Source of the DNA: Arthrobacter alpinus
Lineage (GTDB): Bacteria; Actinomycetota; Actinomycetes; Actinomycetales; Micrococcaceae
Length of the DNA: 64,000 bases
Direction: 5' to 3'
Assembly: GCF_900105965.1 (NCBI RefSeq)
Contig: NZ_FNTV01000001.1
Span: 1,302,001-1,366,000, forward strand
Below the pieces are notes generated by a model, which was not told where the DNA came from, did no database searches, and saw only the letters and a program-made list of their open reading frames with translations. Positions within the stretch are counted from its first letter, which is position 1; every line of letters begins with the position of its first letter. The translations under genes were made by a program, and so were the position numbers. This document shows positions 33,658 to 43,961 of this stretch, one piece after another.

Positions 33658-35505
33658 TCAGAGTTGGCGGGATCTTGATTCGAGCAGCAGTCGGTTCCGG
33701 ACATCGCCCTCCACATAGTCGGTGCCGGGTGCTAGCTCGTCGCGGTTGGCCTGGGCAAGATCGGGGCGGTCTGTGACGATCCCGTCGACGCCGGATCTCA
33801 GGAGCGCGCGCATGCTGAGCTCACCGTTGACCGTCCATGAGTACACGTCCTTGCCCTGCCCATGTGCGGCCTCGATCATCTCCGGGGTCAGGGACGCTTG
33901 CTCAATGACGTAGAAATCGCAGGGGGTGGTTGGCAGCTGGCCGTAGAGCAGGCCGATGGTCAGTCCCACCCTCAGATCGGGGCGTAGAATCTTGATCTTT
34001 TCGACGGCGGCCGGGTTCAGTGAGTGGAAAATGTTGCCATTGAAACCGTCCGCGGCGTCTAGTTCGGCAAGGAAGTCTTCAACGTAGCCGGGATTTTCAT
34101 GGCCGGTCACCTTGAGCTCGATCAGCAGCGGCATACCAATTTCGCGCGCCTTTTGAACGTAGGCCGTCATGGTGGGAATCGTGCTGCTATGGCCCTTCAT
34201 GGTCACGGTTGTTGCCGTGACTTCGGCCGCGGTCATTTCGTAGATGTTCTGGTTCTTTCCGGCCAGTACCAGGAGGTTCGTGTCATGACTGGCGACAAAT
34301 TCGCCGTCGGAGGTTTGCTGGAAGTCAGCCTCGACCAGGTCCGTCTTCATCACGCCGGCAGCCACCAAACCACCGAGGGTATTCTCCACCCCACCGGAGT
34401 CATATCCACGATGCCCGATCACGAGCGCTTGTTCTTGGTCGCTCGAAGAAGGGGCTGTCTCGGAAACTTGGGTGGTTGCCACGGCTGGCTGGATCGCCGC
34501 GGCTCCCGTACTGCAGACAAGGACGATTACGACGGCCGTACGCAACGCGGAACGAACATCTGTGCCGCGAGCGAGGGGCGCGTGAACATTGAAGCCGGTG
34601 ACGGTTGAAACAAACGGCATCTTGTAGAAAATGCGGGCTTCGCCGGCAAACAAGTTGGCAAAACCTTGGGCCGTAGCAAGAGACAAAAAGGTGAAGACCA
34701 ACGTGGCTGCAGTGACTGCAAGTGTCGTGTGATCGAATCTGGAGTTCAAGGCATCTACGGCCTGACCGAGCAGCCAGGCGCCGCCGCGAGAGAGCAGGAT
34801 TGCCCCCAGCGCGGCAACTGCGAAGGCCAGGGCCAGCCTGATGCCGCCTTGGCGAATGGCGCGCACGCTATCAATGAAGCTGCGTCCTAGAGTCTGATTC
34901 CGCACCAGGGCAAAGGGCATGGTGAGGATGGATGCATAGATAATCACAACGACAATCGCGGCGACAGAGATCAACAGCAGCGCCGAAAGCGGAGTCTTCA
35001 TGTATTCACGGCCAATGAACGGCGGGATGCCGAGATTTCCGGTGACCGGGGCAAAGAGTGTGTAACCGACCAAAGGGGCGAGCAGAGCTAGCTCAGCGGC
35101 GATGATGAGGGCTCCGGGTCGATATCCCTTCTTGGCCAGCCGAAGGAGGCGCCTGGCAACCGCTGTGATTGAGGGCGGCTGCCCCGTGAACTGGAGATCA
35201 GCAATGATCAGCATTGTTGCAAAGGAAAGCAGGGTCGCAGCGGAGACAATGAGGAAGGTACCTGCCAGGATTCCAAGGGACACTGGCGAGGTAAATATCG
35301 TGCTCATCGTGCGATCCGTGACCGTATCCAGCCCGGCCTGATGGACGGCCGCCAACAGGAGTCGGGAAATGAGCGGGCTGACCCAAACAGCCAGAACGGT
35401 ATACATGCTGCCAAGGAGAAACCAGTAGCGCAGGGGCAGGATGCATAACTGCCTGATTGAACGCCCCAGGAGTGCTGTCAGGGGCGGAAAAACACTTTTC
35501 GACAT
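33658..35505 (-). CDS. Membrane-anchored glycerophosphodiester phosphodiesterase
   Basis: Two-part protein of 615 residues from ATG 35505. Residues 25-345 hold about seven hydrophobic segments of the GDPD membrane-domain type; residues 360-605 are the GP-PDE domain with HRG (His365), ENT (Glu374), EADFQ (Glu392, Asp394) and SHD (His407). Because a last membrane segment precedes the catalytic domain, that domain may face outward, where it would hydrolyse glycerophosphodiesters or lipid/teichoic-acid glycerophosphates. The upstream frame extends 49 codons to 35652, but that part has no family features. It is divergent from an Na+/H+ antiporter gene. Confidence 0.9.
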   Translation of the reverse strand: MSKSVFPPLTALLGRSIRQLCILPLRYWFLLGSMYTVLAVWVSPLISRLLLAAVHQAGLDTVTDRTMSTIFTSPVSLGILAGTFLIVSAATLLSFATMLIIADLQFTGQPPSITAVARRLLRLAKKGYRPGALIIAAELALLAPLVGYTLFAPVTGNLGIPPFIGREYMKTPLSALLLISVAAIVVVIIYASILTMPFALVRNQTLGRSFIDSVRAIRQGGIRLALAFAVAALGAILLSRGGAWLLGQAVDALNSRFDHTTLAVTAATLVFTFLSLATAQGFANLFAGEARIFYKMPFVSTVTGFNVHAPLARGTDVRSALRTAVVIVLVCSTGAAAIQPAVATTQVSETAPSSSDQEQALVIGHRGYDSGGVENTLGGLVAAGVMKTDLVEADFQQTSDGEFVASHDTNLLVLAGKNQNIYEMTAAEVTATTVTMKGHSSTIPTMTAYVQKAREIGMPLLIELKVTGHENPGYVEDFLAELDAADGFNGNIFHSLNPAAVEKIKILRPDLRVGLTIGLLYGQLPTTPCDFYVIEQASLTPEMIEAAHGQGKDVYSWTVNGELSMRALLRSGVDGIVTDRPDLAQANRDELAPGTDYVEGDVRNRLLLESRSRQL

Positions 35506-35689
35506 TATTCCAGTATTGCCACACAGCTGCAGGAATGCGCATTTTTCAGGGATGATCTTCGTCTCCTCACACCGGTCACGACGTGGGGTGGGCGTGGTTT
35601 CATATAGGTATCCACATTGTGGCCTGGGATCCAGATGGCGCCCAGTCGTCACGCGGGCAATGACGCCCCTTTAGTTGAAGGGTGAGAAC

Positions 35690-37279
35690 ATGCTCGGACT
35701 TGAGATCGTCGTCATTCTAGGGGTGACCATCATGGTGTGCAGCGGACTGTCCCGCCGCCTCCACATCGCACCGCCACTGCTGTTGTTGATCAGCGGGGTG
35801 CTGCTGGGCTTCGTTCCTGTTTTACGAGGGGTGTCTCTACCCCCGGAAGTGGTGCTCTTCCTGTTCCTGCCTGCACTTTTGTTTTGGGAAAGCTTAACCA
35901 CGTCGCTGCGTGAAATCCGCGCAAACTTTCGTGGCATCCTGCTGAACAGCACGCTGTTGGTGGTGGTGACCGCGGGCGTACTGGCTGTCATTGCTCACCT
36001 ATGTGGCGTGCCATGGGGTCCGGCGTGGGTTCTCGGCGCGGCACTGGCACCCACTGATGCGACGGCAGTGGGTGCCCTGACGCGGAACCTACCGCGCCGG
36101 CATGTAACGCTGTTGCGCGCCGAGAGCCTCGTCAACGATGGAACGGCCCTTGTCATTTACGGCATCGCCGTCACCTACACCCTCGGAACCGAAGCACTAG
36201 CGCCGTTGCACGTCACCTGGCTTGTTGTTCTTGCCTACGGGGGCGGCGTGTTGATCGGCACGGTCATTGCCTGGCTCGTGATCCGCCTGCGTGCCCGGCT
36301 TGATCATCCTTTGCAGGAGACGGTGCTGACGATCTTGACGCCTTTTGCCGCCTACCTGATGGCCGAGGCCATCGAAGCATCTGGCGTGCTTGCAGTTGTT
36401 ACGGCCGGGCTGATCATGAGCCAAGCCGCACCGCGCCGGGGCCGGGCCGCAACCCGCCGGCAGTCACAGGGCTTCTGGAGTTTGTCGACATTTCTGCTCA
36501 ACGCCTCCCTATTTGTTCTCGTAGGGCTCGAACTGCAGGTAGCTACCAGGGCCCTCGACGCCGGACTCATACTTCGCGGGTTGGGCTTGGTTGGCATCAT
36601 CTCGATTGCGCTCATTGTGGTCCGCATTGCCTTCCTGTTTGCTGTTACACATGCCATCCGCCTGCTGGATCGCCGCCCGGCCCAGCGCCTGCGCCGAATG
36701 GGTGCCCGGGCGAGGATTGTGAGCGGTGTGGCTGGTTTCCGTGGGGCCGTTTCTCTGGCGGCCGCCCTCGGGGTCCCACTGCTCCTGGCCTCCGGGGAAC
36801 CGTTCCCTGACCGCGACTTGATAGTTTTCGTCACTGCTGGTGTCATCGTGGTGACCAGCGTTGTGCAAGGGATGCTTCTGCCGATCGTGGTGCGGTGGGC
36901 GTCCCTGCCACACGATGCGGGCCTTGAGGAAGAGCGGCTGCTCGCTTTGACTGCCGCCACCGAGGAGGCTCTTGAAGCCCTCGACGCGGTTGCTGCTCGG
37001 CTTGGTACCGATGCCCCGGTGACAGGGCGACTCCGGGATGAGTACCTCGCCCATCTTTACGTGCTCCGTGCAGGCGGAAGCACCTCGGAGGATGTTGATG
37101 ATGAGGTGCTCCGCGACCGGCAGTACACGGCGCTACGCCTGGAGATCCTGGAAACAAAACGTGCCACGGTGGTGCGCCTGCGCGATGAGGAACACATCGA
37201 CGACACCGTGCTGCGCCAGATCCAAGCCAAATTGGATTCGGAAGAACTACGTCTGGTGCCGGAAGATCTCACTGATTGA
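35690..37279 (+). CDS. Na+/H+ antiporter, CPA1 family
   Basis: Cation-proton antiporter of 529 residues with about 12 predicted membrane spans and a cytosolic C-terminal helical tail of roughly 120 residues. The ion-site motifs are ALAPTDATAVGAL near residue 120 and ESLVNDGTALVIYG near residue 145, matching NhaP/Nhe-type CPA1 proteins. ATG 35690 is chosen because AAGGGTGAG lies just before it; TTG 35675 would extend it five codons. It is a single gene, probably involved in Na+ and pH homeostasis. Confidence 0.92.
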   Translation: MLGLEIVVILGVTIMVCSGLSRRLHIAPPLLLLISGVLLGFVPVLRGVSLPPEVVLFLFLPALLFWESLTTSLREIRANFRGILLNSTLLVVVTAGVLAVIAHLCGVPWGPAWVLGAALAPTDATAVGALTRNLPRRHVTLLRAESLVNDGTALVIYGIAVTYTLGTEALAPLHVTWLVVLAYGGGVLIGTVIAWLVIRLRARLDHPLQETVLTILTPFAAYLMAEAIEASGVLAVVTAGLIMSQAAPRRGRAATRRQSQGFWSLSTFLLNASLFVLVGLELQVATRALDAGLILRGLGLVGIISIALIVVRIAFLFAVTHAIRLLDRRPAQRLRRMGARARIVSGVAGFRGAVSLAAALGVPLLLASGEPFPDRDLIVFVTAGVIVVTSVVQGMLLPIVVRWASLPHDAGLEEERLLALTAATEEALEALDAVAARLGTDAPVTGRLRDEYLAHLYVLRAGGSTSEDVDDEVLRDRQYTALRLEILETKRATVVRLRDEEHIDDTVLRQIQAKLDSEELRLVPEDLTD

Positions 37280-37299
37280 TCGCAGCAAGATGAAAATCT

Positions 37300-37317
37300 T
37301 CAAGTAACTTGATCAAG
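37300..37317. promoter_or_regulatory. Overlapping inverted repeats, candidate MarR operator
   Basis: TCAAG-TAA-CTTGA (37300-37312) overlaps the perfect palindrome CTTGATCAAG (37308-37317). The site ends about 20 bp before the MarR-type ATG and fits an autoregulatory operator. Confidence 0.5.
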
Positions 37318-37336
37318 CTGGTTGTAGAGTTGCCCC

Positions 37337-37777
37337 ATGGCCGATCATCCCCGCACCCAATCGTTCTCAACACGCGCTCTTCTCGACGTCTTGCGCCCAC
37401 TGCTCCGCAAGCTTCAGGCCGAGCGCACCATTTCTTCCGGGAAGCTCGGCATTTTGCGCTACCTGGCCGATCAAGACAAGGCGACCACCTCAGAATTGGC
37501 ACTCGCCATCCATGTGAGTCCGCAGGGTATTTCGCTGGCAGCCCGTGAATTGTTGGCGCTGCGCTTCGTTGAACGGACCCCGGATGAAGACGACCGGCGA
37601 AAGGTGTGGCTCCACCTAACGGATTCCGGGCGGCAAAAACTTGCCGAGGAACAGATGGCCGGCAATGTGTGGTTGAACCAGGCCGTCAGTGAGCAACTCA
37701 CTCATCGTGAGCGAGAAATCCTTCAGGCCGCCATCCCGGTCCTGGCAAAGCTCGGGATGGAGAATCCCCATGAGTAG
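37337..37777 (+). CDS. MarR family transcriptional regulator
   Basis: Winged-helix regulator of 146 residues. The recognition region is TTSELALAIHVSPQGISLAARELLALRFVERTPDEDDRRKVWLHLT (about residues 49-95), with the DDRR wing typical of MarR. It overlaps the MFS gene by 8 bp (ATGAGTAG), so it almost certainly controls expression of that transporter. Its ligand is unknown. Confidence 0.93.
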   Translation: MADHPRTQSFSTRALLDVLRPLLRKLQAERTISSGKLGILRYLADQDKATTSELALAIHVSPQGISLAARELLALRFVERTPDEDDRRKVWLHLTDSGRQKLAEEQMAGNVWLNQAVSEQLTHREREILQAAIPVLAKLGMENPHE

Positions 37778-39161
37778 CCCCTCCGTCCGATTGGTGCCGG
37801 CACTTGTCTATGCGGCCCTGTCCACGGCCATTGTCAGTTCATTGGGAATGCTCTTGGTGCCGTCGATCGCGGTGGAAATGAACGTTCCCGTGAGCACGGC
37901 CCAGTGGATGCTCACCATCAACCTGCTGGCCGGAGCCATTGCCACACCGGTCATGGGCCGGCTCAGCGACGGGCCACATAAGAAGCAGCTCCTTCTGGTT
38001 GCGTTGTCGCTGATCCTGATCGGCTCCATCATCGCCGCAGTGGCGCCGAACTTCACCATTTTCCTGATTGGACGTGCCCTCCAAGGATTGAGCTATGGAA
38101 TCGTACCGGTCACCATTTCACTGGCCCGCCGTTATGTCCCGGCAACAAAGGTGCAGGCCTCCATCTCAAGCCTGTCTGTCACAGTGGCCACTGGAATTGG
38201 GATCGGTTACCCACTGACAGGCATTATTGCCGGCCTCTTCGATTTCAGGTTTGCGTTCTGGTTTGCCGCCTTGTTCGTGGTGACGGCCATTGCTGTTGTT
38301 GTCCGCGTAGTGCCTCAAGGACCCGACATCCAGGCTCCGCGCGTACCCTTCGATGGCACCGGGGCGAGCCTCCTCGGACTGGGATTGGGAACCTTGTTGC
38401 TGGGCATCAGCGAGGGACCATCGTGGGGGTGGGGGGCACCCTGGACCATCGGCACCATAGTTTTCTCCGCCGTCGTTCTATGGGTTTGGGTACGGTGCGA
38501 ACTGGGCTCAGAGCATCCCCTGATCAACCTTCGGGTCTTCAAAAACCCTGAGGTGCTCTTGGCCAACCTCACGGCGATCGGGCTCGGCGCCGCGCTGTAC
38601 ATTGGCTTGTCCATTTCCAGCCTTGTGGCACAAGCCCCGGCATCCACAGGCTACGGGATGGCCCTGCCCGTTTTTTGGGCCGGGTTTGTCATGTTTCCGT
38701 TGTCGGTGGGCAGCTTCGCTGCGAATCGTCTGGTGCGCCGCCTGGCTCGCCACATCTCGCTGACTACTCTGCTGCCCGTCGGTGCTGCCATCATGGCCAT
38801 TGCCGGGACCATGCTGTGGCTCTTTCACGACGAGCTGTGGGAGATCTTGGTGGGCATGCTCGTCTTTGGGTTGGGCATGGGGGCCAGCTACGCGGCCATG
38901 CCAGCATTGATTGCCCGCAGCGTGGCTACAGAAGAGCTGGGCAGTTCGGTGAGCTTTAACCAAGTTCTGCGAACCATTGGAAGTTCCTTTGGTACCGCTG
39001 TTGCTGCGGCCATTCTCGCCGCCCACACCTCGGTAGATCTTCATGCCACCAACACTGGAATTACCCAGACCTTTGCCTTGGGTGCGGCACTATGCGTGAT
39101 CGTGTGCGTAGCATTGTTCGCTCACGCCCTGAGCGGACGCTTTCGCGCCAAGGGCCGGTAG
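37770..39161 (+). CDS. MFS transporter, DHA2-like drug efflux type
   Basis: Major facilitator protein of 463 residues with about 14 hydrophobic segments. Typical motifs are STAQWMLTINLLAGAIATPVMGRLSDGPHKKQ (the loop 2-3 motif A is GRLSDGPHKK) and the GRALQGLSYGIVPV region. ATG 37770 is the start that gives the normal N-terminus; the frame is open into the MarR gene. Paired with MarR, it is probably an efflux pump for a toxic compound. Confidence 0.9.
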   Translation: MSSPSVRLVPALVYAALSTAIVSSLGMLLVPSIAVEMNVPVSTAQWMLTINLLAGAIATPVMGRLSDGPHKKQLLLVALSLILIGSIIAAVAPNFTIFLIGRALQGLSYGIVPVTISLARRYVPATKVQASISSLSVTVATGIGIGYPLTGIIAGLFDFRFAFWFAALFVVTAIAVVVRVVPQGPDIQAPRVPFDGTGASLLGLGLGTLLLGISEGPSWGWGAPWTIGTIVFSAVVLWVWVRCELGSEHPLINLRVFKNPEVLLANLTAIGLGAALYIGLSISSLVAQAPASTGYGMALPVFWAGFVMFPLSVGSFAANRLVRRLARHISLTTLLPVGAAIMAIAGTMLWLFHDELWEILVGMLVFGLGMGASYAAMPALIARSVATEELGSSVSFNQVLRTIGSSFGTAVAAAILAAHTSVDLHATNTGITQTFALGAALCVIVCVALFAHALSGRFRAKGR

Positions 39162-39268
39162 CACAAGCGGAACGGGGCTCTGACAGGGTCTCCCTTAAAA
39201 TCCAGGCGCCGCCTACGCTCGAAATCTCGGAAGGAAATACCCGAGTCACCCAGCGTAGGAGAAGCCCC

Positions 39269-40024
39269 ATGGCACCAAGTATTGAAGCAGTGAAGAACCA
39301 TAGCGAAATGTTCCCGGGGCATATTTCCGCTCTGGAAAAGACCGATCCTGAGCTCATTGAATACTTCGACAACTTCGCTTTTGACCACGTCCTGGCCGAA
39401 TCGAACATGGCGCCCAGGACTCGGCTTATGGTGCAACTGGCAGCCATGATCGCAGCGCAGGCGCAAAGTGAATTTCGTGTCATGGTTGGCGCAGCCTTGG
39501 CGGTCGGTGTGACGCCGGTGGAAATAAAGGAAATTGTTTATCAGGCGGTCCCCTATGCGGGCATGGCCAAGACCTTAGATTTCATCAACGCGAGCAACCA
39601 GATCCTCACCGAGAAGGGCATCAAACTGCCTTTGCCCGGTCAATCCACCACGACGCCTGAAACCCGGGCCCAAGCTGGGCTGGCGGTGCAAAAGTTCATC
39701 GTGGGACCCGAGCGTGTTGAAAGCCTGAATGCAGGGGCGCCGGCAGACCAGCAACACTTTCAGCAATTCCTCGCGGCGAATTGTTTCGGCGACCACTACA
39801 CCCGCAATGGAATCGACGTGCCCACGCGCGAGCTGCTGACATTCGCCATGCTTGTCTCACTGGGCGGCTGCGAACCGCAGGTTGCAGGTCACGTCACGGC
39901 AAATCTGAGAGTCGGCAACACCCGCGCCATGCTCATCGACACACTCACCGCGCTGCTGCCATATATTGGCTACCCGCGGACCCTGAACGGCCTCCGCATG
40001 GTCAATGAAGGAACCACCCCCTAG
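39269..40024 (+). CDS. Carboxymuconolactone decarboxylase family protein, two-domain
   Basis: Protein of 251 residues made of two CMD-fold repeats: residues 25-115 (ESNMAPRTRLMVQLAAMIAAQAQSEFRVMVGAALAVGVTPVEIKEIVYQ) and 150-245 (VPTRELLTFAMLVSLGGCEPQVAGHV). The CxxC redox motif of AhpD-type members is absent; only one Cys is left in the second repeat. The ATG at 39269 has a purine-rich TAGGAGAAG in front; the frame is open 59 codons upstream but overlaps the MFS gene. It heads a run of oxidoreductase genes on the same strand. Function is uncertain. Confidence 0.88.
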   Translation: MAPSIEAVKNHSEMFPGHISALEKTDPELIEYFDNFAFDHVLAESNMAPRTRLMVQLAAMIAAQAQSEFRVMVGAALAVGVTPVEIKEIVYQAVPYAGMAKTLDFINASNQILTEKGIKLPLPGQSTTTPETRAQAGLAVQKFIVGPERVESLNAGAPADQQHFQQFLAANCFGDHYTRNGIDVPTRELLTFAMLVSLGGCEPQVAGHVTANLRVGNTRAMLIDTLTALLPYIGYPRTLNGLRMVNEGTTP

Positions 40025-40146
40025 CCGTTGCCGAGTGCGCAATCCGTGCGGGGTTCCACCAGTACCCCGATCAACAAGGACTCCCACAGTTTTGATTGCG
40101 GGTGTTGACTTGAAAGCAATTCACAACTGAGCAAAGGATTCCTGTA

Positions 40147-41178
40147 ATGCGAGCAACATTGATCTACGGCGCCGGCGACGTGCGCGTGGAAAATGTCCCC
40201 AACCCCACCATCAAGGAACCCACCGATGCAATTGTCCGGATCGTGGCAGGCTGCATCTGCGGCAGCGACCTGTGGCCCTTCGCCTCCAAGCCTGCAACTG
40301 CTGACGGTGCACGGATCGGGCACGAGTTTGTCGGTGTCGTGACCGAACTTGGCCCGGCCGTGACCGGATTAACTGTGGGTGACTTTGTCATTGCCCCGTT
40401 TGTTGCCTCCTGTGGCCACTGCGATTTCTGCCTCGAAGGGTTGCAAACTTCCTGCCGCAACGGCGCCCACTGGGGCGGGACGGACGACGGCGGCCAAGGC
40501 GAGTATGCGCGTGTTCCCCAGGCTCAGGGCACCCTTGTGGGGGTTCCCGCGGGTTTCGATGAGACCCTGATCCCGTCGCTGCTGAGCCTTTCCGATGTCA
40601 TGTCAACCGGATACCATGCAGCCAAGAAAGCCGCCATTGTGCCCGGCCAAAGCGTCACGGTGATCGGCGACGGCGCGGTGGGATTGTCGGCAGTGATCTC
40701 CGCGAAGCTTCTGGGTGCCGGACGCATCATTCTCATGGGCCGCCACGAAGCACGGACCAACCTGGGCCGGGAGTTCGGCGCCACGGACGTCGTGGCGCAG
40801 CGCGGCACTGAGGGTATCGCCAAGGTACTTGAACTCACCAACGGTGACGGCACGCACGTCGTCCTCGAGGCCGTTGGCCTCAAGTCCGCCATCGAAATGG
40901 CAGTGGGAGTGGTCCGTGATGGCGGTGTCATCAGCCGCGTTGGGGCGCCGCAATTCTCCGACGTCCCGCTGGGATTCGGCGAGTTCATGCGCAATATCAC
41001 CCTCACCGGCGGCGTCGCTCCCGCCCGTGCGTACATTGAGGAACTCTTGCCGCTGGTGCTCGATGGAACCATCGACCCGGGCCGGGTATTCGACAGCACG
41101 ATTGGCTTGGATGAGGTTCCGGCCGGTTATGAGGCCATGGCCAGCCGTCAGGCGATCAAAGTCCTCATCCGCCCGTAA
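40147..41178 (+). CDS. Zinc-dependent alcohol dehydrogenase
   Basis: Medium-chain dehydrogenase of 343 residues. Catalytic zinc ligands are Cys38 (CICGSD) and His59-Glu60 (GHE); the structural zinc site is Cys89, Cys92, Cys95 and Cys103 (CGHCDFC). The cofactor fold has VTVIGDGAVGLSAV near residue 178 with GRHEAR after the second strand. The substrate is unknown. It is second in the redox gene run, 122 bp after the CMD gene. Confidence 0.92.
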   Translation: MRATLIYGAGDVRVENVPNPTIKEPTDAIVRIVAGCICGSDLWPFASKPATADGARIGHEFVGVVTELGPAVTGLTVGDFVIAPFVASCGHCDFCLEGLQTSCRNGAHWGGTDDGGQGEYARVPQAQGTLVGVPAGFDETLIPSLLSLSDVMSTGYHAAKKAAIVPGQSVTVIGDGAVGLSAVISAKLLGAGRIILMGRHEARTNLGREFGATDVVAQRGTEGIAKVLELTNGDGTHVVLEAVGLKSAIEMAVGVVRDGGVISRVGAPQFSDVPLGFGEFMRNITLTGGVAPARAYIEELLPLVLDGTIDPGRVFDSTIGLDEVPAGYEAMASRQAIKVLIRP

Positions 41179-41208
41179 CCTACGAACCACAGAATCAGGA
41201 AAAAAACC

Positions 41209-42084
41209 ATGAACATCACACTCAACAACGGCGTGACCATGCCCGCCATTGGGCTCGGCGTCTTCCAAACTCCGCCCGAGGTCACCACCGATGCCGTCGC
41301 AACGGCGCTGGAGACCGGCTACCGCCACATAGACACGGCCGCAGCCTACGCCAACGAACGCGAGGCAGGTGAAGGCATCCGCCGCTCCGGCATTGACCGC
41401 TCGGAGATCTTTATCGAAACCAAGGTATGGATCAGCGACTACGGCTACGAGGAAACCCTGCACGCCTTTGACAAGAGCGCAGGCAAGCTCGGGGTGGAGC
41501 AGCTGGACCTGTTCATCCTCCACCAGCCCCTCTCCACCGACTTCGAGAAGACCATCGCGGCGTACAAAGCCTTGGAAAAGCTGTTGGCCGACGGACTGGT
41601 GCGCGCCATCGGCGTCAGCAACTTCATGCCACAGCACCTCGGCGCGCTGCGCGAGCAGACCACAGTTGTTCCGGCGGTCAACCAGGTTGAGCTGCACCCC
41701 TATTTCACCCAACCGGAGGTGCAAAGCGCCAACCGTGACCTTGGCATCCTCACCCAGGCCTGGTCCCCGATCGGTGGCATCACCTCCTACCGTGGCGATC
41801 ATGCCAAGAGCACCTTCAACGATCCGGCGATCCTCTCCATTGCCGAACAGCATGGCAAGAGCGCTGCTCAAGTCATGTTGCGCTGGCAACTGCAGCTTGG
41901 ACACTCCGTGATTCCCAAATCCGTCCGGGCCGAGCGCATCGCCGAGAACTTCGACGTCTTTGATTTTGAACTGACAGCGGGGGAGATGGCCGCCCTGGCC
42001 GCACTGGATACCGGAGTGCGCGGAGGACCGGATCCCGACTCCATCACCTTGGCGGCCTTCGGCCGGGAAATCCCGGAAGCATGA
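41209..42084 (+). CDS. Aldo/keto reductase (2,5-diketo-D-gluconate reductase-like)
   Basis: NADPH-dependent TIM-barrel reductase of 291 residues. The catalytic tetrad is visible as Asp and Tyr in RHIDTAAAYANE, Lys in IETKVW, and His in LFILHQPL. The cofactor loop near the C-terminus is VIPKSVRAERIAEN. It overlaps the following gene by 4 bp. Substrate unknown; quinones and reactive carbonyls are common for this group. Confidence 0.93.
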   Translation: MNITLNNGVTMPAIGLGVFQTPPEVTTDAVATALETGYRHIDTAAAYANEREAGEGIRRSGIDRSEIFIETKVWISDYGYEETLHAFDKSAGKLGVEQLDLFILHQPLSTDFEKTIAAYKALEKLLADGLVRAIGVSNFMPQHLGALREQTTVVPAVNQVELHPYFTQPEVQSANRDLGILTQAWSPIGGITSYRGDHAKSTFNDPAILSIAEQHGKSAAQVMLRWQLQLGHSVIPKSVRAERIAENFDVFDFELTAGEMAALAALDTGVRGGPDPDSITLAAFGREIPEA

Positions 42085-42872
42085 CCCGGGGCAGAAGCCT
42101 CACAAGAGGCAAAGGCACCGTACTGATCCTCGGGGCCACCGGTAGCGTGGGCCGGCATGCTGTCGCCGAAGCCGTCCGCCAGGGCTACGAAACGCGGGCC
42201 CTGGTCCGCAACCCGTCGCGGGCCAGCCGCCTTGACGCGGCCGCCATCCTGGTGGTGGGTGAGTTGACCCGCCCCGAAACCCTCACCGAAGCGCTCGACG
42301 GCGTTGATGCTGTCGTTTTCACACAGGGTTCGGCCTATGGCGATGCCGTCGCGGCCGAAGCTGTCGACTACGGAGCCGTGAAAAACGTGTTGGAGGCTCT
42401 TGGCGGCCGGCCAGTGCGGATGGCGCTGATGACCTCCATCGGTGTCACAGTGCCCGGAGGAACCCACGATTGGAAGCGGCGCGGGGAACGTCTGGTCCGA
42501 GCCAGCGGCAACGACTATACGATCGTGCGCCCCGGCTGGTTCGACTACAACGACGATGCGCAACTGGAAATCACGATGCTCCAGGGCGACAATCGTCGGG
42601 CGGGAGGCCCCTCCGACGGCGTCATTGCCCGGCACCAGATTGCCCGCGTCTTGGTAGATAGTCTGGCCTCCGACGACGCGAATCACCTGACATTTGAGCT
42701 GGTGGCCGAGCACGGTCCGGCCCAACCGAGCCTCGACCCAGTCTTTGCTGCCTTGGAGAAGGACACCGAAGGTTCAATCGACGGTGTGCGGGATCGGGCG
42801 AACATGCCCCCGAGCGCCGAACCCGACCGCGTCCGCCAGGACCTGAACGCACTGAGTACTTCAAAGACCTGA
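42081..42872 (+). CDS. NAD(P)H-binding protein, NmrA/SDR-a type
   Basis: Atypical short-chain dehydrogenase of 263 residues. The nucleotide motif is VLILGATGSVGRHAVAEAV (residues 13-31), followed by ALVRNPSRASRL. The middle has TSIGVTVPGGTHDWKRRGERLVRASGNDYTIVRPGWFDY, a pattern of NAD(P)H-binding quinone-oxidoreductase-like proteins. It is translationally coupled to the preceding aldo/keto reductase. Confidence 0.88.
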   Translation: MTRGRSLTRGKGTVLILGATGSVGRHAVAEAVRQGYETRALVRNPSRASRLDAAAILVVGELTRPETLTEALDGVDAVVFTQGSAYGDAVAAEAVDYGAVKNVLEALGGRPVRMALMTSIGVTVPGGTHDWKRRGERLVRASGNDYTIVRPGWFDYNDDAQLEITMLQGDNRRAGGPSDGVIARHQIARVLVDSLASDDANHLTFELVAEHGPAQPSLDPVFAALEKDTEGSIDGVRDRANMPPSAEPDRVRQDLNALSTSKT

Positions 42873-42899
42873 GCTTTCCAGACATAGAAGGAGCACACC

Positions 42900-43916
42900 A
42901 TGGATTACCGCCTGTTGGGACGTACCGGAGTTGAGGTCAGCCCGTTGTGCTTGGGCACGATGATGTTCGGCGCATGGGGAAATACGGATGTGAACGATTC
43001 GATCCGGGTTATTCACCACGCCCTCGATGCCGGCATCAACTTCATCGACACGGCCGATGTTTACTCTGATGGGGAATCGGAGGAGATTCTCGGCAAGGCG
43101 CTCAAGGGCAGGCGTGATGACGTTGTCCTCGCCACGAAGTTTTTCATGCCCATGGGCAAGGAACCCAACCGCGGCGGTGGCTCCCGCAAATGGATCATGC
43201 AATCCGTGGAGGATTCCTTGCGCCGCCTCGGCACGGATTACCTTGATCTCTACCAGGTCCACCGGCCTAATGTGGGAATGGATGTTGCGGAGACTTTGGG
43301 GGCCCTGACCGACCTGGTCCGTCAAGGAAAGGTCCGTTACATCGGGTCTTCCTCGTATTCGGGGAGCCAGATCGTCGAGGCCCAGACGGCTGCACGGGAT
43401 GGCAGGCTGGCCCGATTCGTCACCGAACAGCCGCCATACTCGATCCTTGTCCGCGGCATCGAGGAAGACGTCCTGCCCACCACTCAGCGGCACGGAATGG
43501 GAACGTTGACGTACAGCCCGCTGGCCGGAGGCTGGCTATCCGGAAAATGGCGCAAGGACGCCGCACCCGTCCCTGCCTCGGGGGCACGGCCGAAGGCCCG
43601 CTTCAACATGGAGAGCCCGGCAAACCAGCACAAGCTCGAGGTCGTGGACGCTTTGGCGCGTGTGGCCGATGATGCCGGGATCACCTTGATTGAGCTGGCG
43701 ATCGCGTTTGTGATCAACCACCCGGGTGTCACCTCGGCGATCATTGGCCCGCGCACCATGGAACAACTTCTCTCCCAGCTGCCGGCCGCCACGATCAAGC
43801 TTTCAGTTGAAACCTTGGATCGGATCGATGAGATTGTGGCACCGGGGCGCACCTTGAATCCCGATGACAACAGCTACGGTGCCAACGAACTGGTCCCGGC
43901 GGCTCGCCGCCGCTAG
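42900..43916 (+). CDS. Aldo/keto reductase (YajO/Tas-like)
   Basis: NADPH-dependent reductase of 338 residues. It opens MDYRLLGRTGVEVSPLCLGTM, with the tetrad in INFIDTADVYSDGESE, VLATKF and DLYQVHRPN. GAAGGAG precedes the ATG. It is the second aldo/keto reductase in the run and belongs to a different subfamily from the gene at 41209. Substrate unknown. Confidence 0.93.
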   Translation: MDYRLLGRTGVEVSPLCLGTMMFGAWGNTDVNDSIRVIHHALDAGINFIDTADVYSDGESEEILGKALKGRRDDVVLATKFFMPMGKEPNRGGGSRKWIMQSVEDSLRRLGTDYLDLYQVHRPNVGMDVAETLGALTDLVRQGKVRYIGSSSYSGSQIVEAQTAARDGRLARFVTEQPPYSILVRGIEEDVLPTTQRHGMGTLTYSPLAGGWLSGKWRKDAAPVPASGARPKARFNMESPANQHKLEVVDALARVADDAGITLIELAIAFVINHPGVTSAIIGPRTMEQLLSQLPAATIKLSVETLDRIDEIVAPGRTLNPDDNSYGANELVPAARRR

Positions 43917-43961
43917 AGGGCCGCAATCAACCACCACCCCAAGGAGGAGGGAGTCCAATCC

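Noticed and set aside
40603..41904. 433-codon open frame on the minus strand
   Set aside because: Antisense to the ADH and aldo/keto reductase genes, both of which have intact catalytic motifs; no recognisable domain in the shadow.
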